DNA of 64,000 nt from Haloparvum sedimenti (GCF_001462205.1 NZ_LKIR01000135.1:208528-272527); one strand, 5' to 3'; shown: positions 42,996-52,148, numbered from the stretch's first letter. Numbers and translations are program-made. Notes: generated from the sequence alone by a model not told the origin.

Positions 42996-45050
42996 ATGAG
43001 CGAGAAAGACGCAGGCGTCGGCGATGTCGGCGACGCCGGCGGCGCTGGCGACGGCCTCCCGAACTACCCCGTTGCGCGCTACCTCGGCATCGACGCGGTC
43101 GAGTCCCCGACGTTCACCGCGGACGGGGATCTGCTGTATCTGGCCGACACCACCGGTTCGCCGGACGTGTGGCGCGTGAGCGGTCCCGTGGCCGTCGGCG
43201 CGGAAGCGGTCGGAGCGGAAGCGGCCGGTGCGGAGGCGACCGGTGCGGAGGCGACCGGCACGACCCCCGAGCGCCTGACCGGCACCGACGAGCGCGTCTC
43301 CTTCGTGGACGCGTCGCCGACGCGCCCGGAAGCGGTGTTCGGCATGGACCGCGGGAGCGACGAGCGCGACCAGCTGTTCCTGTACGACCTCGAGACCGGA
43401 GCGATAACCGACCTCACCGACGACCCGGACTCGATCCACGCCTGGGGCGGCTGGGCGCCCGACGGCGACCGGTTCGCGTACGCCGCCAACCGCCGCCAGT
43501 CGGACACCTTCGACGTCCACGTCCAGCGCCGCGACGAGACCGCCGCCGACAGCGAGGTCGTTCACGAGGGGGAGGGCGGCTTCCTCTCGGTGGCTGCGTG
43601 GGGACCGGAAGGGAACCGCCTGGCGCTGATCGACGCCCGCGCGTCCTTCGCGCAGGACCTGTTCGTCCTCGACCTGTCGAGCGGCGAGACGACGCAGGTG
43701 AACGTCGACGACGACGCACGCTACGAGTCCCCCGCCTTCGGCGCCAACGGCGGGCTCTACGCCCTGACGAACCAGCCCGGCGACCACCTCGTCCTCGGGC
43801 GCTTCTCCGCGGCGGCGGTCGCGGGCGAGGCGGACCGCGACGACCGCGCGGCCGCGCTGGGAGAGGAGGGGTCGGGGGACCCGGCGCTCGACACCGTCGC
43901 CGCCCGCGAGGGCTGGAACGTCGACGGCTACGCTCTCGACCGCGAGTCGGGGCGGGTCGCGTACACCGTCAACGTCGACGGCTACTCCGAGCTCGCCATC
44001 GGCGAACTGGAGGGGTCGACCGGATTCGTGACGCTGGCCGAACCGGACATCGCCGCCGACTGCGCGGACCCGGGGGTCGTCTCCGCGCTCTCGTGGGACG
44101 GCGACGGCGAGCGCCTCGCCGCGGTCCACGCCGCGAGCGACCGGCCGTACCGCGCGGTCGTCGTCGACGCCGCGACCGACCTGCTCGCGGACCTGGACGG
44201 CGAACCGGCCCTCGACGTGTCCGCGCCCGCGGACCACGGGACGCTCGGCGTCCCCTCGGAGGCCTTCCTCGCGCCCGAGATCGTGCGCTACGAGACCTTC
44301 GACGGCCGGGAGATTCCGGCCTACTGGACGCTCCCGCCGGGCGTCGAGGCGGGCGAGACGGACGAGGTGCCCGTCATCGTCGACATCCACGGCGGACCGG
44401 AGCACCAGCGCCGGCCGTGGTTCTATCCGACGAAGCAGTTCTTCCTCCGGCAGGGGTACGCGGTGCTGGAGCCGAACGTCCGCGGCTCCTCGGGCTACGG
44501 CAGGGCGTACACGCACCTCGACGACCGCGAGAGGCGCCTCGACTCGGTGGAGGACGTGAAGGAGGCCGTCGTGTGGCTCGCCGAGCGCCCGGAAGTCGAC
44601 GACGACCGGGTCGTGGCGTACGGGCGCTCCTACGGCGGCTTCATGGTGCTGTCGGCGATCACCGAGTACCCGGACCTGTGGGCGGCCGCGGTCGACTTCG
44701 TCGGCATCGCCGACTTCGAGACGTTCCTCGAGAACACCGGCGAGTGGCGGCGCTCGCACCGCGAACAGGAGTACGGCGCGCTGGAGAACACCGACTTGCT
44801 GGAGCGGATCAGCCCGATCCACCGCGTCGACCGCATCGACTGCCCGCTGTTCGTGCAACACGGCGCGAACGACCCGCGGGTCCCCGTCGGCGAGGCCGAG
44901 CAGATCGCGGAGGCGGTCGCGGACCGCGGGATCCCCGTCGAGACGTGCGTCTTCGAGGACGAGGGCCACCACACCACCAGCCGCGAGAACCGGGTCGAGC
45001 AGTTCGAGCGCATCGCCGCGTTCCTCGACGAGCACGTCGGGAGCGCCTAA
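42996..45050 (+). CDS. S9 family prolyl oligopeptidase-like peptidase
   Basis: Protein of 684 residues. The first ~420 residues form a beta-propeller with repeated WAPDGDRFAYAANR-type blades; the C-terminal alpha/beta hydrolase domain carries DIHGGPEHQRR, nucleophile GRSYGGFMVL, and the late Asp (HGANDPRVP) and His (DEGHHTTSR). It should cut short peptides, or act as an acylaminoacyl peptidase. Residues 67-86 are four GAEA-type pentapeptides encoded by a 15-bp tandem repeat. No signal peptide is seen. Repeat copy C follows its stop. Confidence 0.9.
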   Translation: MSEKDAGVGDVGDAGGAGDGLPNYPVARYLGIDAVESPTFTADGDLLYLADTTGSPDVWRVSGPVAVGAEAVGAEAAGAEATGAEATGTTPERLTGTDERVSFVDASPTRPEAVFGMDRGSDERDQLFLYDLETGAITDLTDDPDSIHAWGGWAPDGDRFAYAANRRQSDTFDVHVQRRDETAADSEVVHEGEGGFLSVAAWGPEGNRLALIDARASFAQDLFVLDLSSGETTQVNVDDDARYESPAFGANGGLYALTNQPGDHLVLGRFSAAAVAGEADRDDRAAALGEEGSGDPALDTVAAREGWNVDGYALDRESGRVAYTVNVDGYSELAIGELEGSTGFVTLAEPDIAADCADPGVVSALSWDGDGERLAAVHAASDRPYRAVVVDAATDLLADLDGEPALDVSAPADHGTLGVPSEAFLAPEIVRYETFDGREIPAYWTLPPGVEAGETDEVPVIVDIHGGPEHQRRPWFYPTKQFFLRQGYAVLEPNVRGSSGYGRAYTHLDDRERRLDSVEDVKEAVVWLAERPEVDDDRVVAYGRSYGGFMVLSAITEYPDLWAAAVDFVGIADFETFLENTGEWRRSHREQEYGALENTDLLERISPIHRVDRIDCPLFVQHGANDPRVPVGEAEQIAEAVADRGIPVETCVFEDEGHHTTSRENRVEQFERIAAFLDEHVGSA
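43194..43253 (+). repeat. 15-bp tandem repeat inside the S9 peptidase gene
   Basis: Four imperfect 15-bp units begin at 43194, 43209, 43224 and 43239, each coding a pentapeptide of the form (V/A/T)GAEA. The run keeps the frame and makes a flexible acidic linker between propeller strands. Confidence 0.75.
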
Positions 45051-45108
45051 CGGCGATTCACAAACCGGTGCGCTCGGCCACGGCCGCCCGTTCAGTGATC
45101 GCGGCGGT

Positions 45109-45560
45109 GGCGCGCGCGAGAAACGCGCGCGAGGGAGGCGGCGGCGCGGCCGCCTGCGGTGCGGTGCGGTTTCGCGGCCGCGCCGCCGCCGAGGTTGGGG
45201 AGGTGCGAGGCTGCTGTTGCGGTTGCGGTGGGTGGGACCGAAAGGGGCAGTCGGCTCGATCCGGCCCCGGCGCCTCAAGCACTCGCGCCGGGCGTTGCTG
45301 AGAGGTGCGAGCGCGCAGAGCGCGCCGCGGACGGTCGAGCCGGCTGGGGCTTTCTGGGTGTTGCCGTCCCGATCAGCAGGATCGACAACAGACACAGAAA
45401 ACGCATCGTCGGGAGAGCCGGCTGGGGCTTTCTGGGTGTTGCCGTCCCGATCAGCAGGATCGACAACAGACACAGAAAACGCATCGTCGGGAGAGCCGGC
45501 TGGGGCTTTCCCGGTGGTGCTGTCCAGAGCAACAGGATCTGCCACGGACACGACACCCAC
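45109..45560 (-). repeat. Composite structured repeat, copy C
   Basis: Read on the minus strand: tandem array of 78-bp units (marks GAGCCGGCTGGGG on the plus strand at 45337, 45415 and 45493; the first two units identical by eye, the third partial and divergent), spacer with ATCGAGCCGACTGCCCC-like sequence (45240s), the GAGGTTGGGGAGGTG box (45191-45205), hairpin 1 (17-bp stem 45137-45153 with 45174-45190) and hairpin 2 (8-bp stem 45111-45118 with 45124-45131). It lies between the S9 peptidase stop and the universal stress gene, about 26 kb from copies A and B. Confidence 0.82.
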
Positions 45561-45730
45561 GCCATCGGACCAAACTCGTCACGGCCCAGTCAAAAGCCCG
45601 AAAGCGTTCGTGGAGCATTCTCGTCCGACCGTGGGATAGCGACTTTCGAAACGTCCACCGAGATGGGAGAGAACACCCCGTTCGTCACGCTCTAGTGCGT
45701 GATCGATCAGGGACGTCACGCGTATCGCCG
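45561..45730. other. Remainder of the gap upstream of the stress-protein gene
   Basis: A 170-bp stretch between repeat copy C and the palindromic site at 45731. I see no ORF of convincing haloarchaeal character and no repeat unit here. Confidence 0.4.
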
Positions 45731-45750
45731 GACAGATAATGATAATTGTC
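45731..45750. promoter_or_regulatory. A/T-rich imperfect palindrome upstream of universal stress gene
   Basis: GACAGATAATGATAATTGTC has outer GACA/TGTC arms and contains GATAATGATAAT, the left half of a bacterial Fur-box. It lies 37-56 nt before the ATG, in an otherwise GC-rich region. Operator role is inferred. Confidence 0.45.
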
Positions 45751-45786
45751 GTACGTGTCGGAGAGACTTATGCGTCCGGAGGACCG

Positions 45787-46356
45787 ATGATGAGTCAAGA
45801 CGCGCTCGGTCACGGGCGCGAGGAGACAGAAAGGATGGCGAACGCACAGCAGGCGAGGACGGACGGGATGGCGAGCGAGCGCGGCGGCCGGATGGGGCCG
45901 GCCGCCGGGCGGGAAAACGGGAGCGCCGCGGTCGAGAGCCTCTTCGACCGCGTGCTGGTCGTGGTCGACGAGGGCGCGGCGGGCCGGGCGGCCGCGGAGA
46001 CGGCGGTCCGGCTGGCGGCGGCCCACGGCGCGGCGGTCGACGCGCTCTACGTCGTGGACATGGTCCACGGCTGGGACATGGAGGTCGAGCGGCGCGAGGC
46101 GGCGGGGGAGGCGGCCGTCGAGGAGGCTGCCGACCGCGGCGCCGCGGCCGGCGTCGACGTCGAGCCGCGGTTCCGCTACGGCCACGCCCACGAGGAGGTG
46201 CTCGACTTCGCGGCCGCCCACGACAGCGACCTGATCGTTCTCGGCTCCGCGCGCCGGACGGGCGTCGACCGCCTGATCCACCCGGAGACGCTCCCCTCGC
46301 GGGTTCAGCGCGGCGCGGACGTGCCCGTGATGACGGTCGGATCGGACGAGGTCTGA
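45787..46356 (+). CDS. Universal stress protein (UspA family)
   Basis: Protein of 189 residues: a 45-residue low-complexity N-terminus, then a UspA fold starting FDRVLVVVDEGAAG and ending VPVMTVGSDEV. The nucleotide-binding segment LIVLGSARRTGVDRLIHPETLPSRV is a diverged form of the usual G-2x-G-9x-G(S/T), so ATP binding is uncertain. The double ATG at 45787/45790 leaves start choice open. Preceded by a palindromic A/T site. Confidence 0.85.
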   Translation: MMSQDALGHGREETERMANAQQARTDGMASERGGRMGPAAGRENGSAAVESLFDRVLVVVDEGAAGRAAAETAVRLAAAHGAAVDALYVVDMVHGWDMEVERREAAGEAAVEEAADRGAAAGVDVEPRFRYGHAHEEVLDFAAAHDSDLIVLGSARRTGVDRLIHPETLPSRVQRGADVPVMTVGSDEV

Positions 46357-46411
46357 CGGACGCGTCCCCGAGGGCATCGGTCCGTCTCCGTTTCTCGCCC
46401 GCGTTCGACGC

Positions 46412-46543
46412 CTACAGCGTCAGGAACAGCAGGTACGGCACGAGGAACAGAACCACCAGTATCGCGGCGAGGATCAGACCGTAGCCGACGCCGACGCCCG
46501 CGACCGCGCGGAACGCGTCGCCGTCGAGTGCGTCGAGGTCCAT
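46412..46543 (-). CDS. 43-residue single-TM membrane protein
   Basis: An open frame of 44 codons from ATG at 46543 to TAG: an acidic start (MDLDALDGDAFRAV), then one long hydrophobic helix from about residue 15 to the end (GYGLILAAILVVLFLVPY). The acidic start plus membrane helix is normal haloarchaeal protein composition, and it fits the gap between two genes exactly. Upstream on the same strand, 52 nt away, is the phosphodiesterase stop, so co-transcription is possible. Function unknown. Confidence 0.6.
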   Translation of the reverse strand: MDLDALDGDAFRAVAGVGVGYGLILAAILVVLFLVPYLLFLTL

Positions 46544-46595
46544 GTCCGGCACTTCGCGCCGGCGGTCTTAAAACGGTCGGGAGGTCGTCGCCCCG

Positions 46596-47948
46596 TCAGG
46601 GGAGCAGGCTGGCGCCGTCGAAGGCGGTCCGCTCGAAGTCGATGTCCATCAGTTCGAGGATGGTGGGCGCCACGTCCAGCAGGTCCGCGTCGTCGATGGG
46701 GATCCCCGGCTCGTCGACGAACAGCGCCGGACCGTCGAAGGTGTGCATTCCGTTTCTGGGACCGGAGTCGTCGAACACGGCGTCGTGGGAGCCCTTGAAG
46801 CCGGCCTTGAGGTCGAAGCCGTCGTTGGGGATGGCGACGAGATCGGGGGCGATGGCGTCGTGGTCGCCGCGGAACGCGGTCTCCTTCTCGACGACGCGGT
46901 TGACGACCGGCCGGCCGTTCGGCCCCTCCAGCGCCTTCAGGTCCGCGCGCAACTCGGCGCGCACGTCCTCGTACTCCGACTCGGGAACCGACCCGCGGGG
47001 CTCGCGGCCCTCCAGGTTCACGTAGAACCGGCCGGGGACGAACGCGTACGCCCGCGTGTCGTCGTCGATGTCGCTCAACTCGGCGTGGTCGTCGTCCGCG
47101 TAGGAGAGCCACCCCTCGCGTTCGAGCCACTCGTTGCAGTGGACCTCGTAGTCGAGCGTGGTGAAGCCGTGGTCGGCCGCGACGACGAGCGTCGCGTCCT
47201 GGGGGAGTTCCTCGCGGATCTCCCCGATGCACTCGTCGAGCCGACTGTAGAAGGCGAGGAACTCCTCGCGGTAGCGGCCGCCTGTCGCGTAGTCCTCCCA
47301 GAGGAAGTGATTGACGCGATCGGTCGTCATGTAGACGCCGAAAAAGAGGTCCCAGTCGTCCGCCTCGATATAGTGGCGGAACGCCTCCTGTCGGCGATCG
47401 AGCGTCGTGTGGGCGTGCTCGAGAAAGTCGGCCTTGTCGTCCCGGTGGCCGAGCTTGGCGTTCACGTCGATCCGGTAGCCCGATTCGTCGAGGCGCTTCC
47501 GCAGCTCCTCGGGGTGAGCGGCCTTGTCGACGCCCGGTGAGAGGAATCCCGAGACCATGCGCTGGACGTTTCGCTGCGGCGGGAAGGTGACGGGGACGTT
47601 GAAGACGGAGGCGTTCCGCCCCTCGTCGGTGACTCGGTCCCAGACGCGCTCCCGCTGTACGTCACGGCCCATCGGAACGTACGTGTCGTACGAGCCCGTC
47701 TCTCGGTCCTGAAACCCGTATACACCGGTCTCTCCCGGGTTCGCGCCGGTGGTGAGCGCGGGCCAGCACGCGCTCGACTCGGGCGGGACGATGCTGTCGA
47801 TGGCCCCCGCGGAGCCCGCCGCCGCGATCTCGGTGAGGTTCGGAAACGTCTCCGGGTTCTCCGCGACGAGGTCGTAGGGGACCCCGTCGATGCCGAGGAA
47901 CGCGACTCGGGGATCGTCAGTCCCGCGTAGCCGATCGAACAGACCCAT
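46596..47948 (-). CDS. Alkaline phosphatase superfamily phosphodiesterase (nucleotide pyrophosphatase type)
   Basis: Protein of 450 residues of the metal-dependent phosphodiesterase/nucleotide pyrophosphatase group. Visible: FLGIDGVPYDLV (first Asp), ACWPALTTGANPGETGVYGF (nucleophile Thr), GVYMTTDRVNHFLW (Asp, His), VVAADHGFTTL (Asp-His) and NGMHTFDGPALF (late His). Substrate unknown. The ATG at 47948 (MGLFDRL) is preferred; a second ATG nine bases earlier is possible. Divergent from the sensor kinase across 100 bp. Confidence 0.88.
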   Translation of the reverse strand: MGLFDRLRGTDDPRVAFLGIDGVPYDLVAENPETFPNLTEIAAAGSAGAIDSIVPPESSACWPALTTGANPGETGVYGFQDRETGSYDTYVPMGRDVQRERVWDRVTDEGRNASVFNVPVTFPPQRNVQRMVSGFLSPGVDKAAHPEELRKRLDESGYRIDVNAKLGHRDDKADFLEHAHTTLDRRQEAFRHYIEADDWDLFFGVYMTTDRVNHFLWEDYATGGRYREEFLAFYSRLDECIGEIREELPQDATLVVAADHGFTTLDYEVHCNEWLEREGWLSYADDDHAELSDIDDDTRAYAFVPGRFYVNLEGREPRGSVPESEYEDVRAELRADLKALEGPNGRPVVNRVVEKETAFRGDHDAIAPDLVAIPNDGFDLKAGFKGSHDAVFDDSGPRNGMHTFDGPALFVDEPGIPIDDADLLDVAPTILELMDIDFERTAFDGASLLP

Positions 47949-48048
47949 GGTGGCCATTCCGCGGTAAGGGGTAAAAAGGTAGAGATTCACGCGACTGGGG
48001 TCTGGAGATGCCGGCACGCCCAAATACCGGTCCCTACTATGATGGGGT

Positions 48049-51000
48049 ATGACTGACCTTCCGGTTCGCGTGTTGCACGTCGAGCCGGACGACGACTTCG
48101 CCGCGGACGCCCGCGAGGCGCTCGAGCGCTTCGCGCCGGAGGTGGATCTCGACCGCGTCGCGACCGCGGACGACGCGACCGGTCGGCTGGCGGACGGCAC
48201 GTACGACGCCGTCGTCGCGGCCGGGGAGTTACCCGACCGGAGCGGCATCGACCTGCTCGCGGCCGTCCGCGAGAACGACCCGGATCTACCGTTCCTGCTG
48301 GTGACTGGCGCGGGGAGCGAGACGGTCGCTGCGGAGGCCGTCCGCGAGGGAGCGACCGACTACCTCCGGAAGGGCCAAGAGGAGATCTTCGGCACGCTCG
48401 CGGCGCGGCTCCGACCCGCCGTCGCCGGCTACCGGGCCGAGCTGGCCCGCCGCGAGCGCTCGAAGGAGCTGGCCACGCTCCACGCCGCCAACGCCATCCT
48501 CGCCGCCGACCGGCCGCTCGACGACCGCCTCTCGGAGCTGACGACCGCGCTTCCCGCTGGGTGGCGCCATCCTGAGCGCACGGCCGCGCGGATCCGCGTC
48601 GACGGCCGGACGTTCGCGACGCCGAACTTCGCGGAGACCCCCCACGAGATCACCGCCACGGCGACCGTGGAGGGTGGGGTAGATCCGGGGAGCGGCGGAG
48701 GTGAGGTCGGCTCGGAGGGCGGTGGGGCGGAGTTCGCCCCGGAGGAGAACGACGGAAGCGCCGGCCCCCCGCGCGTGGAGGTCGCGGTCGCGTACGTCGG
48801 CGCCGTACACGAGGGCGACGAACCGTTTCTCCCCGAGGAGAAGCGTCTGCTCGACTCCGTCACCGCAGTCGTCGCCGCCCACGTCGGACGCGAGCGGAGC
48901 ATCGACCGGCTCCGCGCGTCGACCGACCGACTGGAGACGATCCTCGAGCACACGACGAACCTCGTGTTCATGAAGGACCTCGACGGCCGCTACCTGCTGG
49001 TCAACGACGCCTTCGCGGAGTTCGTCGGCCGCGAAAAGGACGCCATCATCGGCGAGACGGTCGAGACGGTCCACACCGACCCGATCGCGGAGCGGGTGAC
49101 CGCCCACGACCGGGAGGCGGTGGCGGCCGGCGAGCCGACACGGTTCGAGGAGCACGTAGCCGTCGACGGGGAACAGCGGACCTTCCTGACCGTCCGCGTC
49201 CCGCTGTTCGACAACGACGGGGTACCGTACGCGGTCTACGGCATCGCGACCGACATCACCGCTCAGCGGCGCGCGGCCGACGAGCGCGCGACCCTCCTCG
49301 ACCGGATGACGGACGGGCTCATGGCCGTCGACACGGGCGACACGATCACCTACATCAACGACCACGGCGCGGAGATGGCCGGCTTCGAGCCCGCAGAGAT
49401 CGTCGGCGTCGACCTGCGTGAGGCGTTCGAGAGGACCAACGACGCGTTCCTCGCCGCCTACGACCGGGCCATCGAGCGGGAGGAAGCGGAGACGGTGGAG
49501 ACGTACCACCCGCCCGCGGACGCGTGGTACGAGTCACGGATCTACCCCGACGAGACCGGCGCGAGCGTCTACTTCCGAGACGTGTCGGACCGGGTCCGCG
49601 ACCGCCGACGGCTCGAACAGTTCGAGCACATCGTCGAGTCGGTTCACGACGGCGTCCTCGTCGTGGACGCGTCGGGCGAGATCCGCTTCGTCAACCAGTA
49701 CGTCGTCGACCGACTCGACCGCGACGCGCTCGTCGGCAGCGACGTCGCCACGCTGTTGCGGCCCTCCGATCGCGGTCGGGTTCGGGAGGCGCTCGACCGC
49801 CTCGCCGCGGGCGAGACGCACGACGGATCGACCGTCGAGGTGACCGTCGACGCCGCGGACGGCCCGCTTCCGGTCGAGGTTCGGAAGACGCCGCTGTACC
49901 ACGACGGCGAGTTCTGGGGGGTCGTCGCGGTGGTCCGAGACGTGACCGAGCGGCACGCCGAGCGCCGGGAGCTGGAGTACCGCGAGGGCGTGATGCGCCG
50001 GCTCTACGAGACGATCGCCGAGAAGGACACCGACTTCGAGACGAAGGTCCGCGGCCTGTTGACGCTGGGCAAGGAGGTGATCGGCACCGAGTCGGGGCTG
50101 CTCTCACGGGTGGACGGCGAGGACTACGTCGGCCTCGTCGTCGAGGACGACACCGGCGCCTTCGAGGAGGGCATGGTCGTGGACGTCGGCGTGACGAACT
50201 GCGAGCGCGTGGTCGCAACCGAGCAGTCGCTGCAGGTGAAGGACGTGGGGGAGGTGCCCGACCTCGCGGAGCGTGGCGGGTACACGCAGCTCGGGATCTC
50301 CTGTTACGTCGGCGCGCCGGTGGTCGTCGACGGCGAGGTGTTCGGCACCTTCTGCTTCTACGACCGCGGCGCCCGCGAGGAGCCGTTCGACCGCTGGGAG
50401 GTGACGCTGGTCGACCTGATGGCCCGGTGGGTGAGCTACGAGCTGGAACGCCGCCGGACGCAGGCGGAGCTCGAACGCGAGCGCGACCGGCTCGAGGAGT
50501 TCGCCAGCGTCGTCTCCCACGACCTGCGCAACCCCCTCAACGTCGCCGAGGGACACGTCGACCTCGCGCGGGAGGGCGACGAGGCCGCGGACCTCGATGC
50601 CGCCGCGACCGCGCTGGCGCGCATGAACGAGCTGATCGACGACGCGCTCTCGTTCGCCCGGCTCGGGACGCGCGTGGTCGAGACGGATCCGACCGCCATC
50701 GGCGCCGTCGCCCGCGAGGCGTGGGAGACCGTCGACACCGGCGGCGCGAGCCTGACCGTCGAGGATCTGGGCGTCGCGGCGTGTGACGCCTCCCGCGTGC
50801 GCTCGCTGTTCGAGAACCTGTTCCGCAACGCGGTCGAGCACGTCGGGCCGGACGTGCGCGTCACGGTCGGTCGCCTCGAGGACGGCTTCTACGTCGCCGA
50901 CGACGGCCCCGGGATCCCGGAGGACGTGCGCGAGCACGTCTTCGAGCGGGGGTACACCACCTCCGAGACGGGGACCGGGTTCGGGCTCGCCATCGTCGAC

Positions 51001-51105
51001 CAGATCGCGGGCGCACACGGCTGGGCGGTCGACCTCGCCGACGGAGACACCGACGAGACGGGCGCACGGTTCGAGATCCGTGACGTGAACTGGGTCCGCT
51101 CGTAG
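48049..51105 (+). CDS. Hybrid sensor histidine kinase with degenerate receiver, PAS and GAF domains
   Basis: Soluble protein of 1018 residues. Order: receiver-like domain (1-120), linker/GAF-like region with an acidic Gly insert (about 140-290), three PAS domains (about 300-410, 415-520, 525-645), GAF (about 660-800), HisKA with His824 in SVVSHDLRNPLN, and HATPase with NLFRNAVEHV, DDGPGIP and GTGFGLAI. The receiver lacks its phospho-acceptor: where VVSDYDMP is usual, this has VVAAGELP, with Ala58 for Asp. It probably senses intracellular redox or small molecules; partner regulator unknown. Confidence 0.88.
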   Translation: MTDLPVRVLHVEPDDDFAADAREALERFAPEVDLDRVATADDATGRLADGTYDAVVAAGELPDRSGIDLLAAVRENDPDLPFLLVTGAGSETVAAEAVREGATDYLRKGQEEIFGTLAARLRPAVAGYRAELARRERSKELATLHAANAILAADRPLDDRLSELTTALPAGWRHPERTAARIRVDGRTFATPNFAETPHEITATATVEGGVDPGSGGGEVGSEGGGAEFAPEENDGSAGPPRVEVAVAYVGAVHEGDEPFLPEEKRLLDSVTAVVAAHVGRERSIDRLRASTDRLETILEHTTNLVFMKDLDGRYLLVNDAFAEFVGREKDAIIGETVETVHTDPIAERVTAHDREAVAAGEPTRFEEHVAVDGEQRTFLTVRVPLFDNDGVPYAVYGIATDITAQRRAADERATLLDRMTDGLMAVDTGDTITYINDHGAEMAGFEPAEIVGVDLREAFERTNDAFLAAYDRAIEREEAETVETYHPPADAWYESRIYPDETGASVYFRDVSDRVRDRRRLEQFEHIVESVHDGVLVVDASGEIRFVNQYVVDRLDRDALVGSDVATLLRPSDRGRVREALDRLAAGETHDGSTVEVTVDAADGPLPVEVRKTPLYHDGEFWGVVAVVRDVTERHAERRELEYREGVMRRLYETIAEKDTDFETKVRGLLTLGKEVIGTESGLLSRVDGEDYVGLVVEDDTGAFEEGMVVDVGVTNCERVVATEQSLQVKDVGEVPDLAERGGYTQLGISCYVGAPVVVDGEVFGTFCFYDRGAREEPFDRWEVTLVDLMARWVSYELERRRTQAELERERDRLEEFASVVSHDLRNPLNVAEGHVDLAREGDEAADLDAAATALARMNELIDDALSFARLGTRVVETDPTAIGAVAREAWETVDTGGASLTVEDLGVAACDASRVRSLFENLFRNAVEHVGPDVRVTVGRLEDGFYVADDGPGIPEDVREHVFERGYTTSETGTGFGLAIVDQIAGAHGWAVDLADGDTDETGARFEIRDVNWVRS

Positions 51106-51233
51106 GACGGTCGCGGGTCGCCCGGTCCTCCCTTCCCCTCTTCGCGCCACTTCCCCCCGCTCCCCCCTCTTCGCGCCGCCGTCCGTGACCGTCGCTTGCG
51201 TACCCTTTTGTCGCCGGCCCGCCATCGGCCGGC

Positions 51234-52136
51234 ATGGAGACGCGACGGACGCTACTTGTCGACGCGTTTACGACGGAGTCGTGTGCGGGCAACGCGGCCG
51301 GAGTCGTCCCCGATGCCGCCGGGCTCGACGACGGACAGCGACAGGCGATCGCCGCCGAACTCGGCGCCAGCGAGACGGCGTTTCTCACCGACTCGGCCGA
51401 CGCGGACCGCCGGATCCGATACTTCACGCCGACCCAAGAGGTCGACCTCTGTGGCCACGCGACGGTCGCCAGCCACGCGCAGCTGTTCGCGGACGGAGTC
51501 ATCGACGCCGGGACGCACACGCTGGAGACGAACGTCGGCGTGCTCGACATCGAGGTGACCGACGAGGGCGTCGTCTGGATGACCCAGGACGCGCCGACGG
51601 TCCGGCCGGTCGAGGTCGACTACGACCGGCTCGGCGACGCCCTGGGGATCGACCCGGCCGCGCTGACGGACGTGGGCGCGGATCTGGACACCGCCTATGC
51701 CTCGACGGGGCTTCCCTTCCTCGTCGTCCCGGTGAACTTCCTCGAGCACCTCGGCGACGCCGACCCCGACATGGCCGCCGTCGAGGCCATCTCCGAGGAG
51801 TACGACGTGGCGGGGATCTACGCGTTCACCTTCGACGCGCTCGAGTCCGACTCGACGCTTCACGGCCGGATGTGGGCGCCCGCGGCCGGCGTCCCCGAGG
51901 ACCCGGTGACGGGGACCGCCAGCGGCGCCTGCGGGGCGTACCTCCGCGAGTCCGGCGCCTTCGACGAGTTCCCGGAGGAGATGCGCTTCGAGCAGGGCCA
52001 CTTCGTCGACCGCCCGGGCCACGTCCGCGTCCGCGTCGACGGCACGGAGGTCCGCGTCGGCGGCGAGGCGACCACGACCCTGGAGGGCGAACTCGCCGTC
52101 CCACCCGCGGACGAGGACGGGATCATCGAGGCCTAG
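51234..52136 (+). CDS. PhzF family isomerase/epimerase
   Basis: Protein of 300 residues of the PhzF (phenazine biosynthesis-like) family, a two-fold diaminopimelate-epimerase fold. The catalytic Glu is in LGASETAFL (about residue 45); RYFTPTQEVDLCGHATVAS and EDPVTGTASGACGAYL are family hallmarks. Most members do not make phenazine; the substrate here is unknown. A TATA-like CCTTTTG lies about 23 nt upstream of the ATG. Its 3' side has a triple T5-containing repeat. Confidence 0.87.
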   Translation: METRRTLLVDAFTTESCAGNAAGVVPDAAGLDDGQRQAIAAELGASETAFLTDSADADRRIRYFTPTQEVDLCGHATVASHAQLFADGVIDAGTHTLETNVGVLDIEVTDEGVVWMTQDAPTVRPVEVDYDRLGDALGIDPAALTDVGADLDTAYASTGLPFLVVPVNFLEHLGDADPDMAAVEAISEEYDVAGIYAFTFDALESDSTLHGRMWAPAAGVPEDPVTGTASGACGAYLRESGAFDEFPEEMRFEQGHFVDRPGHVRVRVDGTEVRVGGEATTTLEGELAVPPADEDGIIEA

Positions 52137-52148
52137 CCGGCTCGGCCA

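Noticed and set aside
42879..45560. Very long minus-strand open frame extending upstream of the DtxR gene
   Set aside because: It runs antisense to the S9 peptidase and through repeat copy C. Its translation has Arg/His-rich and repeat-derived composition with no family resemblance until the DtxR start at 42878. High G+C makes antisense frames stay open.
45275..45565. Small protein with repeated 26-residue units (MRFLCLLSILLIG) in the 78-bp array
   Set aside because: It is generated by the tandem repeat being a multiple of three; hydrophobic repeats of this kind without conservation in copy B argue against a gene.
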